Notes: generated by a model not told the origin, from the letters alone. DNA of 64,000 nt from an uncultured Muribaculaceae bacterium (GCA_910587475.1 CAJUMR010000005.1:36028-100027), one strand, 5' to 3'; numbered from the stretch's first letter, positions 44,085-53,669 are shown. A program made the numbers and translations.

Positions 44085-45845
44085 TTACATGTCGATGCAA
44101 TCGGCGCGCACCGCACCTACATAGCCGTTGCAGAATTCAAAGAATATGTAGAGGTAGAAACCGTCGGGCGAAACGAAGAAGCATACGTCGCCGCCGTTGC
44201 CTGCGCGGTCGTTGAGATTGCTTGCGGCTGTAGCACCGTAGTTACCTTTGAGGTTGACGCCTTCGGCCGAGAAGTCGATCGCTTCGGTGCTGAGGTCGTT
44301 AGTCGCCAGGTTGTACATGAACATCGATGCACCGTAGCCGTAGCCGAGGGTGTTCATAACGTTGTGGATGTAGTAACGGACGTTGTTGAAGGTCACGATG
44401 TCGCCTGAGTTTTCAACAGAGTTTGAAGTGATGCACTTGTTGCCGAAGCTCTTGATCTCGTTTGTTGTGCCGTCGTGCCAAGCGCATGTGCGGTTCTCAG
44501 CTCCGCTTGCGTTGGGCGGGAGGGTTGTGAACGCAACATATCCGATTGTGATGTAGTCGGAGGGCAGGGTCGGTTCGAGGTATACGGCGTCGAAGTTACC
44601 CCAGCATGATGCTGCATAGCCGGCGGGCTTGATTGTCTCGGCAGCGCCGATTACGCCGTTCTTCACTTCCCAACGGTAGAACTGAGTGGGACCGTTGTTG
44701 TTGGTTGTGATTATTGCGTCGCCGTCAATGTTGCCGGTAACAGAGATTGACGAACCGATTGCAGCGGTGTTGTTGGTTAGTGTGGTCAACTTTTCAAGTT
44801 GTCCGTCGAGACCCTTCATCTTCCAGATTGTCAAGGTGCCGCCGTTGAATGTGGCTGCGCTTGTGAAGAGCAGGTTGCCGTTGTCGTCAGACGTCATTTT
44901 GTGGTTGTTGTACTGGCCGAGTGAGTTAGTGCCCATTGCAGTGAGGTCGAGGGTTCTCACGTAGTTGCCGTTCTTGTAGTTAAGGACATATGCCTTGCCC
45001 ATGCCGGCTTCGTTGAGCACGAGGTATTCGCCGACGATACCGAGGCCTGCAGAACCATTGAAACGACGGTCACCAGCGGTCAGTTCGCCAGCAGAGTAGA
45101 TGGTCACACCGAGATCGGCCTGTTTCTTGGCCCAAGCGATCTTGGCGCTGCCATCACGGAGACCGAAGGGCAGTTTGGTCGGATCGGCTTTAAGAACAGT
45201 GTAGACGCATTTGTCAACGCCGTTTTGAGCAGTCACAGTGATCTGGAACTCATTGTCGAAGTTGACGGGTGTTACAGTCGGGTCGGGATCGAGAGTTGCG
45301 CCGTGAGAAACTTCAACTTCGGCGAGTTGTTCTCCGATTTCCTCAGCAGAGACGAGAGTCACCACTTTTGTGTTGGTGTTGATGACACCCGATACACCGA
45401 CAGCCGGGATTGTGAAGTCGAGGATCTCACATTCAGTGCTCTTGCGTATTTCACCACGGATGATGTAGGGAGTTGCTGTACCAGCGTTGTCGTAGATTGT
45501 GACGTGGTTGTCAATCGAGAGGTCGAGGGTTGTGAGAGCTGGCTCGATTCTTGTGCCTTGTTTAAGGTTGCACGACATTTTCATGTTGGTGATGTCGGCG
45601 GGTTCGAGGTAGCTGTCAGACCCTGCGGGGTAAGTGTAGGGAATGACGACGGTGATGACATGGTTGACATAGTCAAATTCTGCGGCAAAAGAGTTTTCCG
45701 CTCTGTCGTCGTCAATAAATTTCGCTGTCATTGAATCAAAGCACTCATCGTAGATCTGAGGCGAGAATTCATGAGGATCATGACACGCTGAAAATCCTAA
45801 CAGTAAGGCCGCGGCCGTTACAAAGGAATAGATTTTTGTTTTCAT
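44085..45845 (-). CDS. DUF5018-like surface lipoprotein, probable glycan-binding
   Basis: A 586-residue lipoprotein (LLGFSACHDPHEF, Cys about residue 20). The N-terminal third contains two repeated beta-sandwich-like segments (FAAEFDYVNHVITVVIPYTYP; then ILDFTIPAVGVSGVINTNTK) followed by a longer region with repeated Gly/Asn-rich strands that could form a propeller-like fold. It directly follows SusD in the operon, the place taken by SusE/SusF-type surface glycan-binding proteins in other loci. Binding is inferred from position. The ATG at 45845 is used because the signal peptide starts there. Confidence 0.7.
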   Translation of the reverse strand: MKTKIYSFVTAAALLLGFSACHDPHEFSPQIYDECFDSMTAKFIDDDRAENSFAAEFDYVNHVITVVIPYTYPAGSDSYLEPADITNMKMSCNLKQGTRIEPALTTLDLSIDNHVTIYDNAGTATPYIIRGEIRKSTECEILDFTIPAVGVSGVINTNTKVVTLVSAEEIGEQLAEVEVSHGATLDPDPTVTPVNFDNEFQITVTAQNGVDKCVYTVLKADPTKLPFGLRDGSAKIAWAKKQADLGVTIYSAGELTAGDRRFNGSAGLGIVGEYLVLNEAGMGKAYVLNYKNGNYVRTLDLTAMGTNSLGQYNNHKMTSDDNGNLLFTSAATFNGGTLTIWKMKGLDGQLEKLTTLTNNTAAIGSSISVTGNIDGDAIITTNNNGPTQFYRWEVKNGVIGAAETIKPAGYAASCWGNFDAVYLEPTLPSDYITIGYVAFTTLPPNASGAENRTCAWHDGTTNEIKSFGNKCITSNSVENSGDIVTFNNVRYYIHNVMNTLGYGYGASMFMYNLATNDLSTEAIDFSAEGVNLKGNYGATAASNLNDRAGNGGDVCFFVSPDGFYLYIFFEFCNGYVGAVRADCIDM

Positions 45846-45883
45846 GTTGAATTTGTTCTGTGTTAAGTGAATAGGTCGCTGAA

Positions 45884-47515
45884 TTATTTCCATTCGTCAT
45901 ACTGCACGATAAGATCGTTGTTGCGCAGTTCGGTAGTTGGTACAGGAAGAACGTAACATTTTGCATTATATTGTAAATCGACGCGGTCGATTTCAACATA
46001 AGAGTATGATCCGTTATCGATCTTTATACCATGGCGACGGTAGTTGTTGTACTCTGTAGCGCAGAGTTTCCAGCGAACCATGTCCCAATAGAGTTGACCT
46101 TCGAATGCGAGTTCGACTTTGCGTTCGTTGCGGTAGTCGGCAAAGAAAGCGTCGCCGGTCGAAGTTTTTGCGGGCAGATTGACGCGAGCGCGGACGCGTT
46201 TGAGCGCATCTTGAGCATCGGTGATCTTGCTGAGTCGATACGCAGCTTCGGCATAGTTGAGAAGCACTTCAGCAAAGCGGATTTCAACCCATGTCTGTGT
46301 TGATTTTATAGAAACAACGTCGGTCATGTCCTCGTTGAGGAGCTTGCGGAGGAAGTAGCCAGAGCAGGTGTTGCCGAGTGATGCAGCCTGATCGCCATAG
46401 TTGAAGAACAGACCGTTGGGGCCTTGGATAGAGTTGTCCATGACTTTGCCTTTCCAAGTTGATCCGGCATAGATCACAGTAGCAGCGAAGCGCGGTTCGA
46501 GCTGATCATATGGCGGAGGAGTGTGAGTTGTGCCATGCCAGGGAGTCCAATCCATTTTTGTGCCGTCTTTTTTCTCGTAAGACTCGACGAGTTCCTGGGT
46601 AGGAGCCGGTCCGCAAGAAGCGGTAGATCCGTCGGTGCTGGGAGAGTAGTTGGCGTCGAAAGATGTGTTGGGACCGATTGACGGATTGGCAACGTTGTAT
46701 TCAAATTGAAGAATTGACTCAACATTGTTGCCCTTCCAAGCGTCAGCATAGTCAGGAACGAGGTCGAATTTGTTGGATTTGATCACTTCGTCGGCAGCGT
46801 CGTAGGCATCCTGCCAGCGTTCGGCGTAGAGCATCACGCGCGATTTGAGAGCATATGCGGCATATTTTGTGACGCGTCCTTTGTTAGCAGCGTTCCATGC
46901 TTCAGGCAGGTTTTCGGCGCAGAAGTCGAGGTCTTTTGCGATGAAGTCCCACACTTCTTCGGCCGACGAACGGGCTTTGTTTTTACCCTGAGGCACATCG
47001 TCGAAAATGATGATGCTTCCGCCATGGCGTTTTGCAAGCTGGAAGTGGAGGTAGGCACGGAAGAAGCGGGCTTGTGCCTGCCATTCGATGCGTTTCTCTT
47101 CGCTGTAGCCGGTTGCATATTTGCTTTCAAGGTTGAGGAATTGATTGATGCGGCGGATGCAAGAATATGCGTTGTCCCAGCAGCTAAGGAGGTTGCCGTC
47201 AGGCGACATCGGCACGGCGAGTTCGGCATATTGGTTCGGCTGACCGGCGCGCGCAGTCAGGTTTGAGCCAGAATATTTGAATATGTCGGTCATGGCTTCG
47301 GTCAGAGAACCGTTGAACTGTCGATCTCCAAATTGTCCGTAAGTGCTTAGCCATGTGTAGAAACCGTTGACGTAGAGAGTTATTGTCTCCTCAGTCGCAA
47401 ACACAGCGTTTGTGTCTGACGAAGAAGTGCTGCTCACGTCATCGAGCCAATCTGCACAAGAGGTCATGCAGAGAGAAATAGCGACTGCTGATAGATATTT
47501 AGTTACTTTTTTCAT
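45884..47515 (-). CDS. SusD/RagB-like nutrient-binding lipoprotein
   Basis: A 543-residue outer-membrane lipoprotein (SLCMTSCADW, Cys about residue 20) that forms the lid of the SusC channel and binds oligosaccharide. Family features are the N-terminal YVNGFYTWLSTYGQF helix, the TPR-like repeats (SEEKRIEWQAQARFFRAYLH, YALKSRVMLYAERW) and the C-terminal ERKVELAFEGQLYWDMVRWK signature. It starts 13 nt after the susC stop. Confidence 0.95.
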   Translation of the reverse strand: MKKVTKYLSAVAISLCMTSCADWLDDVSSTSSSDTNAVFATEETITLYVNGFYTWLSTYGQFGDRQFNGSLTEAMTDIFKYSGSNLTARAGQPNQYAELAVPMSPDGNLLSCWDNAYSCIRRINQFLNLESKYATGYSEEKRIEWQAQARFFRAYLHFQLAKRHGGSIIIFDDVPQGKNKARSSAEEVWDFIAKDLDFCAENLPEAWNAANKGRVTKYAAYALKSRVMLYAERWQDAYDAADEVIKSNKFDLVPDYADAWKGNNVESILQFEYNVANPSIGPNTSFDANYSPSTDGSTASCGPAPTQELVESYEKKDGTKMDWTPWHGTTHTPPPYDQLEPRFAATVIYAGSTWKGKVMDNSIQGPNGLFFNYGDQAASLGNTCSGYFLRKLLNEDMTDVVSIKSTQTWVEIRFAEVLLNYAEAAYRLSKITDAQDALKRVRARVNLPAKTSTGDAFFADYRNERKVELAFEGQLYWDMVRWKLCATEYNNYRRHGIKIDNGSYSYVEIDRVDLQYNAKCYVLPVPTTELRNNDLIVQYDEWK

Positions 47516-47528
47516 GTTTTATTCTGAT

Positions 47529-50500
47529 TTAGAAGGAGAGATTAAGACCGAATGAAACCTTGCGCTGCTGCGGATAGTAGCCGTTGTTGACTGCAGGAGC
47601 TTCGGGGTCGATGTTGTATTTCTTCAGACCGCTCCATGTCAAGAGGTTGTATCCTTCAACGAAGAAGCGAAGGTTGGTGATGCCTGCTTTCTTGACGATG
47701 TCGCGGGGAACGGTGTAGCCGATCTGTGCAGATTTAAGACGGAGGTAGTTGCCGTTCTTATACCAGAATGTCGAAGCGTAGGCGTCGTTGTTGTTCTGAG
47801 GCACAGCGCAAAGACGGGGGAATTCTGCGTTTGTGTTCTCGGGAGTCCAAGAGTTCTCAACCAGGTAAACCGGTGAGTTGCCGTACCATTTGAATGGCAG
47901 GGTGTAGGATGTGTGGTCCATAATGCCGGTAGATCCGGTTGCGGTGTATGTACCTGTCAGAGCAACGTCATGGCCGAGACCCCATGCGAAAAGGATGTCG
48001 AAGTCGAAGCCTCTCCAGCTACCGTTAAGGTCGAGAGAGCCTGAGTGGGTCGGGATGTGCGATTTGCCGACGTAAGCCATGTCGCCTTCGTATGAAATTT
48101 TGCCGTCGCCGTTAAGGTCGATATAGCGGATGTTGCCGGGAAGAAGACCCTTAGGCGAGTTTTCGGGATAAGGTGCAGCTGCAATTTCCGCTTCATTCTG
48201 GAAGAGACCGTTTGCGACGAAGCCGTATTTTGAGTTGACCTGTTTGCCTGTTCGTCTCTGATAGTCGGGTGCGTTGTCAGAGTCTCCTGCGTAATACAGC
48301 CATCTTGCATAAGCGTAAGACCAGAGGAGTTTGACTCCATAATTGAAGTCTCCGATTCTGTTGTCGTGGGAGATTGTGAGGTCGAAACCTTTGATGTCTT
48401 GTTTGTTAAGGTTTGCGCTTGACGGATAGTATCCACCCATTGAGCCCGGCCATGCACCGGTTATGACGGTCAGCATGTCGTATTTATATTTGTAGAATGT
48501 ATCGAATTCTACGTTGAGGAGTCCATTCCAAAGGTTGGCGTCCACACCTACGTTATATGTGTCCTGTCTTGACCATGTAACGTTGGGATTACCGAATACA
48601 GATGCAGCGATGTATGATGCGCTTTGTCCGCCGATCATAACGCCGTTTTTATTTGGTGTGAATGTGTCGAGCCACTGGAATGGGCTTACTTCTGATGTTG
48701 CTGTTTGACCGTAGCCTGCGCGGATTTTAAGGTTCTGAACCCAATCGGCGTTGAAGAAGTTTTCGCGGTCGATGCGCCATCCTAATGACAGACCCGGGAG
48801 TGTGATCCACTGGTTGTCCATGCCGCGGAAGAGGTAGCTACCGTCTCTGCGGACAGAAGCTTCAATGAAGTAACGGTCATCGTAGTTGTAGTTGGCACGA
48901 GCAGCGAAACCGGCATTTCTTGTCTTGCTGCTGCTACCGCTTACGCTGGGAGGGAAAGACGATCCGTCGAAGCGTTGGTTTGTGACATTGCTGAGTTCGT
49001 CGAGAGTGATGAAGTCGAGACCACGACCATATGCTCCGATACTGTTTGTGCGGTACTCTCTTGTTTCAGCGAGGAAGAGGGCGCTTACACTGTGGACACC
49101 GAATTTGTTGTTATAAGCCAAACTTGTGATTGTTGTGAAGCGGTTGTTCTTTGAAGAACCTTCGTTAAGAGCGATGTAGTTGTTGTTGAAGTTGTAGTAG
49201 TGACTGTAGGTCAGCACGTCGGGGGCTTGGAATTCAGATGCGCTATACTTGTACAACATGATTTCAGCCGGGTTGTTGAGCTGTTTGCTGAAGTTGAAGT
49301 TAGCGTCGTATGAAACGGTGAATTTTGCGCTGAGACCTTCGAGGAAGGGGGTGTCCCACTGAAGAGTCATGTTTGTGCCGACATAGTTGTAGTCGTAGCG
49401 AGAGTAGCCGTTGTTGTAGATTGATGCGAGGGTCGACATGTTCATACCGTTGGAGATATTGCCGACATAAAGCTCTCTGCCGTCATAGGTTTGTGTTTTG
49501 GGGAGGTAGGGAAGTTGACGCACCATCTGAGATCCGATGTTGCCGTAGGCGTCGGGATCAGCAGAGAAATAGGGGTTGTCCTGATGCTGCATGCGCGCAG
49601 ACAAGCCCATTGTGAATTTGAGGCCGTTTGCAATCTTGGCGTCGATGTTCGAACGGATGTTCCAACGGTCGTAGCCAAATTTGTCGACGTTACCGTCTTC
49701 CTTGAGATAGCCTAATGAAGCGAAGAACTGCACGCGTTCGCTACCGCCGGTAACAGATACGTTGTGGTCAGTGCGGAAACCGGTGCCGAATACTTCCTTG
49801 TACCAGTTGGTGTTGCCCCAGCCATCGATGCCGAGACGCATTTTTTCAACATGCTCAGGGGTGAAGATAGGAGAAAGACCGTCCATCTCAAGACCTTTGT
49901 TGAACCAATAGGCATAGCCAGGTCCGTCGAGCCACTCCTGATTTTCGGCGTTCTGAGAGATACCGACTGTTCCGGTGTAGGTGATTTTGGTCTTTTCGTT
50001 CTGGCCGCGTTTGGTCGTAACGATGATCACACCATCGGCATCAAGACCGTAGATAGCAACCGAAGCTGCGTCCTTGAGGACAGAAACAGATTCGATTTCG
50101 TGGGGGTCGAGTTGGTTGAAGTCGTCGCTTGTTCTTCTGATGCCGTCGATGACAAACACAACGTTGCCCTGACCGCGAATTTGAAGAGAAGCACCGTCAG
50201 CACCAGGCTGTCCTGATGTCTGGAGAGATGCGATACCTGCTACACGAGAACCGATGATCGATGAAATCGGCATTGTCGGCACTTTGAGCAGTTCTGCACC
50301 TTTGACGGTCGAGACCGCACCGGTGATTGTACCACGTTTCTGTACGCCGTAGCCGACAGCGACAAATTCTTCGAGGTTGTTGGCGTCGGGCATGAGGACA
50401 ACGTCGATTTTGGTTCGACCATTGATCTTTTCGTCCTGCGACTTCATGCCTACATAAGAGAATGTGAGGACGTCGGACGGAGCGGCTTTGATGGTGTAGT

Positions 50501-50708
50501 TGCCGTCGATGTCGGTCATCACACCTGTCTTATGCCCTTTGATTACTACGGAGACACCGGGAAGAGGTTCTTCGGTGTCGTCGGTCACTATACCGGAGAC
50601 GGTAATCTGCTGGGCAAAGGCAGGAGCGAATGCCGAGCAGATTACAATCAACAGCATAGAGAAACGCTTAAGCAGCCCTGAGGCTGTTGATGAATTTTGC
50701 GTTCTCAT
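47529..50708 (-). CDS. SusC/RagA TonB-dependent outer-membrane transporter
   Basis: The 1059-residue import channel paired with SusD. After the signal peptide come a carboxypeptidase-D-like regulatory domain (about 35-115; VSGVVTDDTEEPLPGVSVVI), the TonB-box region and plug (EEFVAVGYGVQKRGTITGAV, RGQGNVVFVIDGIRR) and the beta-barrel ending in RKVSFGLNLSF. The N-terminal domain shows only the standard SusC features, with no extra STN domain, so it is not expected to signal to an anti-sigma factor. No sigma/anti-sigma pair or hybrid two-component regulator is adjacent. Confidence 0.96.
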   Translation of the reverse strand: MRTQNSSTASGLLKRFSMLLIVICSAFAPAFAQQITVSGIVTDDTEEPLPGVSVVIKGHKTGVMTDIDGNYTIKAAPSDVLTFSYVGMKSQDEKINGRTKIDVVLMPDANNLEEFVAVGYGVQKRGTITGAVSTVKGAELLKVPTMPISSIIGSRVAGIASLQTSGQPGADGASLQIRGQGNVVFVIDGIRRTSDDFNQLDPHEIESVSVLKDAASVAIYGLDADGVIIVTTKRGQNEKTKITYTGTVGISQNAENQEWLDGPGYAYWFNKGLEMDGLSPIFTPEHVEKMRLGIDGWGNTNWYKEVFGTGFRTDHNVSVTGGSERVQFFASLGYLKEDGNVDKFGYDRWNIRSNIDAKIANGLKFTMGLSARMQHQDNPYFSADPDAYGNIGSQMVRQLPYLPKTQTYDGRELYVGNISNGMNMSTLASIYNNGYSRYDYNYVGTNMTLQWDTPFLEGLSAKFTVSYDANFNFSKQLNNPAEIMLYKYSASEFQAPDVLTYSHYYNFNNNYIALNEGSSKNNRFTTITSLAYNNKFGVHSVSALFLAETREYRTNSIGAYGRGLDFITLDELSNVTNQRFDGSSFPPSVSGSSSKTRNAGFAARANYNYDDRYFIEASVRRDGSYLFRGMDNQWITLPGLSLGWRIDRENFFNADWVQNLKIRAGYGQTATSEVSPFQWLDTFTPNKNGVMIGGQSASYIAASVFGNPNVTWSRQDTYNVGVDANLWNGLLNVEFDTFYKYKYDMLTVITGAWPGSMGGYYPSSANLNKQDIKGFDLTISHDNRIGDFNYGVKLLWSYAYARWLYYAGDSDNAPDYQRRTGKQVNSKYGFVANGLFQNEAEIAAAPYPENSPKGLLPGNIRYIDLNGDGKISYEGDMAYVGKSHIPTHSGSLDLNGSWRGFDFDILFAWGLGHDVALTGTYTATGSTGIMDHTSYTLPFKWYGNSPVYLVENSWTPENTNAEFPRLCAVPQNNNDAYASTFWYKNGNYLRLKSAQIGYTVPRDIVKKAGITNLRFFVEGYNLLTWSGLKKYNIDPEAPAVNNGYYPQQRKVSFGLNLSF

Positions 50709-50764
50709 TCGATGTTAGTTTTTGATTAATAGGATATAGATTTACTATAGTTGAAATTGTGCGA

Positions 50765-51946
50765 TTATTTCTGTTCGGCTGCGAGTTCTTCGAGAACCTG
50801 CCAAACCTGGTAGAGACCGCGGGGAACGTGGAAGCATCCTTTCCATTTGCCACCTTTGAGGGTGAGGAGGACTTCGCCACGGCGGTTGAGATAGCCGAAC
50901 CATTCGCGGTATTCGGGATCAGCGAAGTGAGACCAAACGTAGTCGTGAACGCGGTTGAACCACTCGAGGCAACGTTCGTCGCCTGTGAGGCGATAGCCTT
51001 TGATCATGGTGATGAGGGTTTCGATGTGAACCCACCAGAGTTTCTGATCCCATTCGAGTTCCTGAGTCGGATGACCCTTGAGGTCCATGAAGTAGAAGAT
51101 GCCGCCGAACTCTTTGTCCCATCCGTATTCAACCATCTTGAGGGCTGTTTCTTTAGCCTTTTCGATGAGTTCGGGACGGTTGAGGCGCTTGCCGAGGTCC
51201 ATGAGGAACCACATTGATTCGATAGAGTGTCCGGGGTTCATGTGACGTCCGTCCATAGAGTCGACGAGCTGTCCGTCGGCGCCGATGTTCTCGACTACGA
51301 GGCCGCCGAGTTCGGGGCGGATGAATTCGAGAGTGCAGTTGATCGAGTCTTCGATTGCTTTGCTGAGGAAGTCGGGGTCGATGAGCGGTTCGATCTCAAG
51401 GGCGAGGTTGCAGAGGATCATGGGGAGGGCGAAGTTCTTCATGGGACGTGTGCCGGGGTGGAGTTTGTTCCACTTGTCCTTGGGGTTGTCGGCGCGTTGA
51501 AGAACTTTTTCGAAAGTCTTTTTGGCGATTTCTTCGTACTCCTTGTTGCCAGTAGCGATAGCGAGCTGACCGAATGCCATTGTGGCGAATGTGTAGCTGA
51601 AGATGTTGTAGGGGTCAACGATGGGGTGGCCTTCGCGTGTTACTGAGAAGTACCAGTCGAGGTTGCCGTCGTGGCCGTATTTTTTCATGAATTCGGCGCC
51701 GAGGATTGCAGCGTCGAGCCATTCCTGACGTTTTTCCACTTTGTTGTAGAGCATGGAGAACATCCACACTTCGCGACCCTGGAGCCACATGAATTTATCT
51801 GTGTCGAATACGCTACCATCGCGTTCGAGGCAGGTGAAGTAGCCGCCATATTCTTTGTCGAGTGAGTTGTCGAGCCAGAAAGGAAGGACGTTGTCGAAGA
51901 GTTCGTCCTTGTACTGTTTTGCAAGTTTTTTAAAATCGGTAGTCAT
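50765..51946 (-). CDS. AGE-family sugar 2-epimerase (N-acylglucosamine 2-epimerase-like)
   Basis: A 393-residue (alpha/alpha)6-barrel epimerase without signal peptide, so cytoplasmic. Core motifs are LQGREVWMFSMLYN, RHMNPGHSIESMWFLMD (about 233-249), KLWWVHIETL and KGCFHVPRGLYQVW near the end. They include the two catalytic His of the family. Substrates in the family are GlcNAc/ManNAc, cellobiose/mannobiose or mannose/glucose-type sugars. The RHMNPGH wording favours the GlcNAc/ManNAc type, but that is not decisive. It follows the MFS transporter gene and probably processes the imported sugar. No sialic acid lyase (nanA) is nearby. Confidence 0.85.
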   Translation of the reverse strand: MTTDFKKLAKQYKDELFDNVLPFWLDNSLDKEYGGYFTCLERDGSVFDTDKFMWLQGREVWMFSMLYNKVEKRQEWLDAAILGAEFMKKYGHDGNLDWYFSVTREGHPIVDPYNIFSYTFATMAFGQLAIATGNKEYEEIAKKTFEKVLQRADNPKDKWNKLHPGTRPMKNFALPMILCNLALEIEPLIDPDFLSKAIEDSINCTLEFIRPELGGLVVENIGADGQLVDSMDGRHMNPGHSIESMWFLMDLGKRLNRPELIEKAKETALKMVEYGWDKEFGGIFYFMDLKGHPTQELEWDQKLWWVHIETLITMIKGYRLTGDERCLEWFNRVHDYVWSHFADPEYREWFGYLNRRGEVLLTLKGGKWKGCFHVPRGLYQVWQVLEELAAEQK

Positions 51947-51979
51947 AATGTTTTAGTAACGGTTTTATGATAGGGGGGA

Positions 51980-53431
51980 TTAATGATTGTTGTGTTCTTT
52001 GAGTTCGGCGATGTCGTGCTTGAGCCAGTAAGCTTCGATTTCCTCGAGAGTCTTGCCTGTGGTCTCGGGAACGAGCTTCCACATGATCAGGATGTAGGGC
52101 ACGCAGCAAGCGGCAAACAGGAGGAATGTGCCTTCGAGAGTGAGAGCCTGGAGCAGAGTGGGGAATATCTGCGAAACGACCCAGTTGGCGATCCAGAGAG
52201 ACATTGATGCGATCGACATGGCGAGGCCGCGGACTTTGTTGGGGTACATTTCCGAAAGGATTACGAAGATGATGGCGCTGATCGATATTGCCTGGCAGAA
52301 CATGTATGCTCCGAGGAACACGATCATTAGTACGTCGTTGAGCTGCCATTGTTCCTTGAAATGGAGGAAGCCTGCGGCGAGGATGAGGCTTATGATCATG
52401 CCTGTCACGCCGAAGTAGACGAGACCTTTGCGGCCGACTTTGTCGATGACGAAGATGGCGATGACGGTGGTTGCGCAGTTGACCACACCGATCCATACCT
52501 GACCGAGCAGGGGATCTTCGAGGCCAACGTTCTTGAAGATCGTCGGGCCGTAGTAGATCACGGCGTTGACACCCATGAATTGGCCGAGGATGGCGATGGC
52601 CATGCCGATGAATATGGCTTTGATGATGCCTTTGTGGCGACGGATGTATTCCCACTGTCCGGATGCGGGTTCGGCAGCGGAAACGTTCTGGGTTGACTGA
52701 ATTTCTTTCTTGATAGCCTCTTTGACGTTGTAGATGCGCGAGAGGATTGACTCTGCGGCGTTGACGCGACCCTGGACGATGAGCCAGCGTGGGCTTTCGG
52801 GAACGAAGAAGAGGATGATGAGGAAGAAGAGTGCAGGGAGTGCGCACATGCCGAGCATGCCTCTCCAGACTTCAGTTGTCCAGATGCGACCCCACAGTGT
52901 CAGAGCGGCGGGATCAGCGATTTCTGCAGCTCCGGCGTGCTGGTCGAGAATGAAGTTGACTCCATAGGCGACAAGGATGCCGAATGTGATTGCGAACTGG
53001 TAGGTTGCGACGAGTGTTCCGCGGTATTTAGCGACTGACAGCTCTGAAATGTAGCACGGGCAGACGACAGAGGCGAGGCCGATGCCGAAGCCGCCGAATA
53101 TACGGGCTACGAGAAGCTCGGGGAACGATGCGCAGATCGCACACCACACTGATGATGCGAGGAACAGCAGAGCTGCAAACACCATTGATTTGCGGCGACC
53201 GATGCGTTCGCTGACTGTGCCACCGCAAACGGCGCCCAAAATCGAGCCGATGATTGCGGCGGAAACGAAGAAGCCCGAGAGGAACGATCCTTCCTGGATG
53301 TCGAAGAATTGCCATACGGCTTCGTTTGTACCTGATACGACTGCTGTGTCATAGCCGAAAAGGAATCCACCGATGGCCGCAGCAATTGTGATGAAGATAA
53401 TGTAGCTTAAGTTAAATTCACGTTTTACCAT
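51980..53431 (-). CDS. MFS sugar:proton symporter
   Basis: A 483-residue, 12-helix inner-membrane transporter of the sugar porter family (XylE/GLUT type). Signatures: GGFLFGYDTAVVSG (helix 1), GTVSERIGRRKSM (the loop 2-3 RxGRR motif), GGFGIGLASVVCPCYISE, FFVPESPRWLIVQGR (PESPRW motif, about 220-234), KVGRKGLVYFGV and the final VPETTGKTLEEIE. It brings the released sugar into the cytoplasm for the AGE epimerase encoded next. First gene of the leftward operon. Confidence 0.93.
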   Translation of the reverse strand: MVKREFNLSYIIFITIAAAIGGFLFGYDTAVVSGTNEAVWQFFDIQEGSFLSGFFVSAAIIGSILGAVCGGTVSERIGRRKSMVFAALLFLASSVWCAICASFPELLVARIFGGFGIGLASVVCPCYISELSVAKYRGTLVATYQFAITFGILVAYGVNFILDQHAGAAEIADPAALTLWGRIWTTEVWRGMLGMCALPALFFLIILFFVPESPRWLIVQGRVNAAESILSRIYNVKEAIKKEIQSTQNVSAAEPASGQWEYIRRHKGIIKAIFIGMAIAILGQFMGVNAVIYYGPTIFKNVGLEDPLLGQVWIGVVNCATTVIAIFVIDKVGRKGLVYFGVTGMIISLILAAGFLHFKEQWQLNDVLMIVFLGAYMFCQAISISAIIFVILSEMYPNKVRGLAMSIASMSLWIANWVVSQIFPTLLQALTLEGTFLLFAACCVPYILIMWKLVPETTGKTLEEIEAYWLKHDIAELKEHNNH

Positions 53432-53471
53432 GGTTGTGAAATGTTTGTTTGTTGGTTGTTCTGCAGAGGTT

Positions 53472-53517
53472 GCCTGACGGATCGCGCCGCAGGGGAGGGC
53501 ATGGAGATGCGTCAGGC
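53472..53517 (-). promoter_or_regulatory. Structured leader of the sugar operon
   Basis: GCCTGACG (53472-53479) and CGTCAGGC (53510-53517) form an 8-bp stem in the untranslated leader, about 40 nt before the MFS start codon, closing a GC-rich 30-nt interior. It could be an RNA control element; no known riboswitch is recognised. Confidence 0.3.
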
Positions 53518-53559
53518 GTAGTTAAATGATAGTGTTATAAGTTGTTGCACATAGAATTA

Positions 53560-53576
53560 GTCATAGAGTTTATGAC
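53560..53576. promoter_or_regulatory. Inverted repeat just downstream of the sugar-operon start site
   Basis: GTCATA (53560-53565), 5 nt, TATGAC (53571-53576): a perfect 6-bp palindrome at roughly +7 to +23 of the predicted transcript. This is a fitting place for a repressor operator. The binding protein is unknown. Confidence 0.35.
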
Positions 53577-53589
53577 GAGTAATTAGGCA

Positions 53590-53621
53590 CAAAAATAGTA
53601 AGTTTCTACAAATCTTACAAG
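53590..53621 (-). promoter_or_regulatory. Promoter of the SusCD sugar operon
   Basis: On the minus strand CTTG (53618-53621), a 20-nt spacer and TATTTTTG (53590-53597): one mismatch at -33 and a perfect -7. The predicted start near 53584 leaves a leader of about 150 nt. It is the only good leftward promoter before the ten-gene run. Confidence 0.6.
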
Positions 53622-53669
53622 AATTTTGTAAAATTTTTTATTATGCCCGTGAAAGAAATATAAAAATTT

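Noticed and set aside
51930..52847. A 305-codon minus-strand frame within the MFS gene region
   Set aside because: It is a shifted frame of the MFS transporter gene with Arg/His/Pro-rich low-complexity translation, unlike a real protein.
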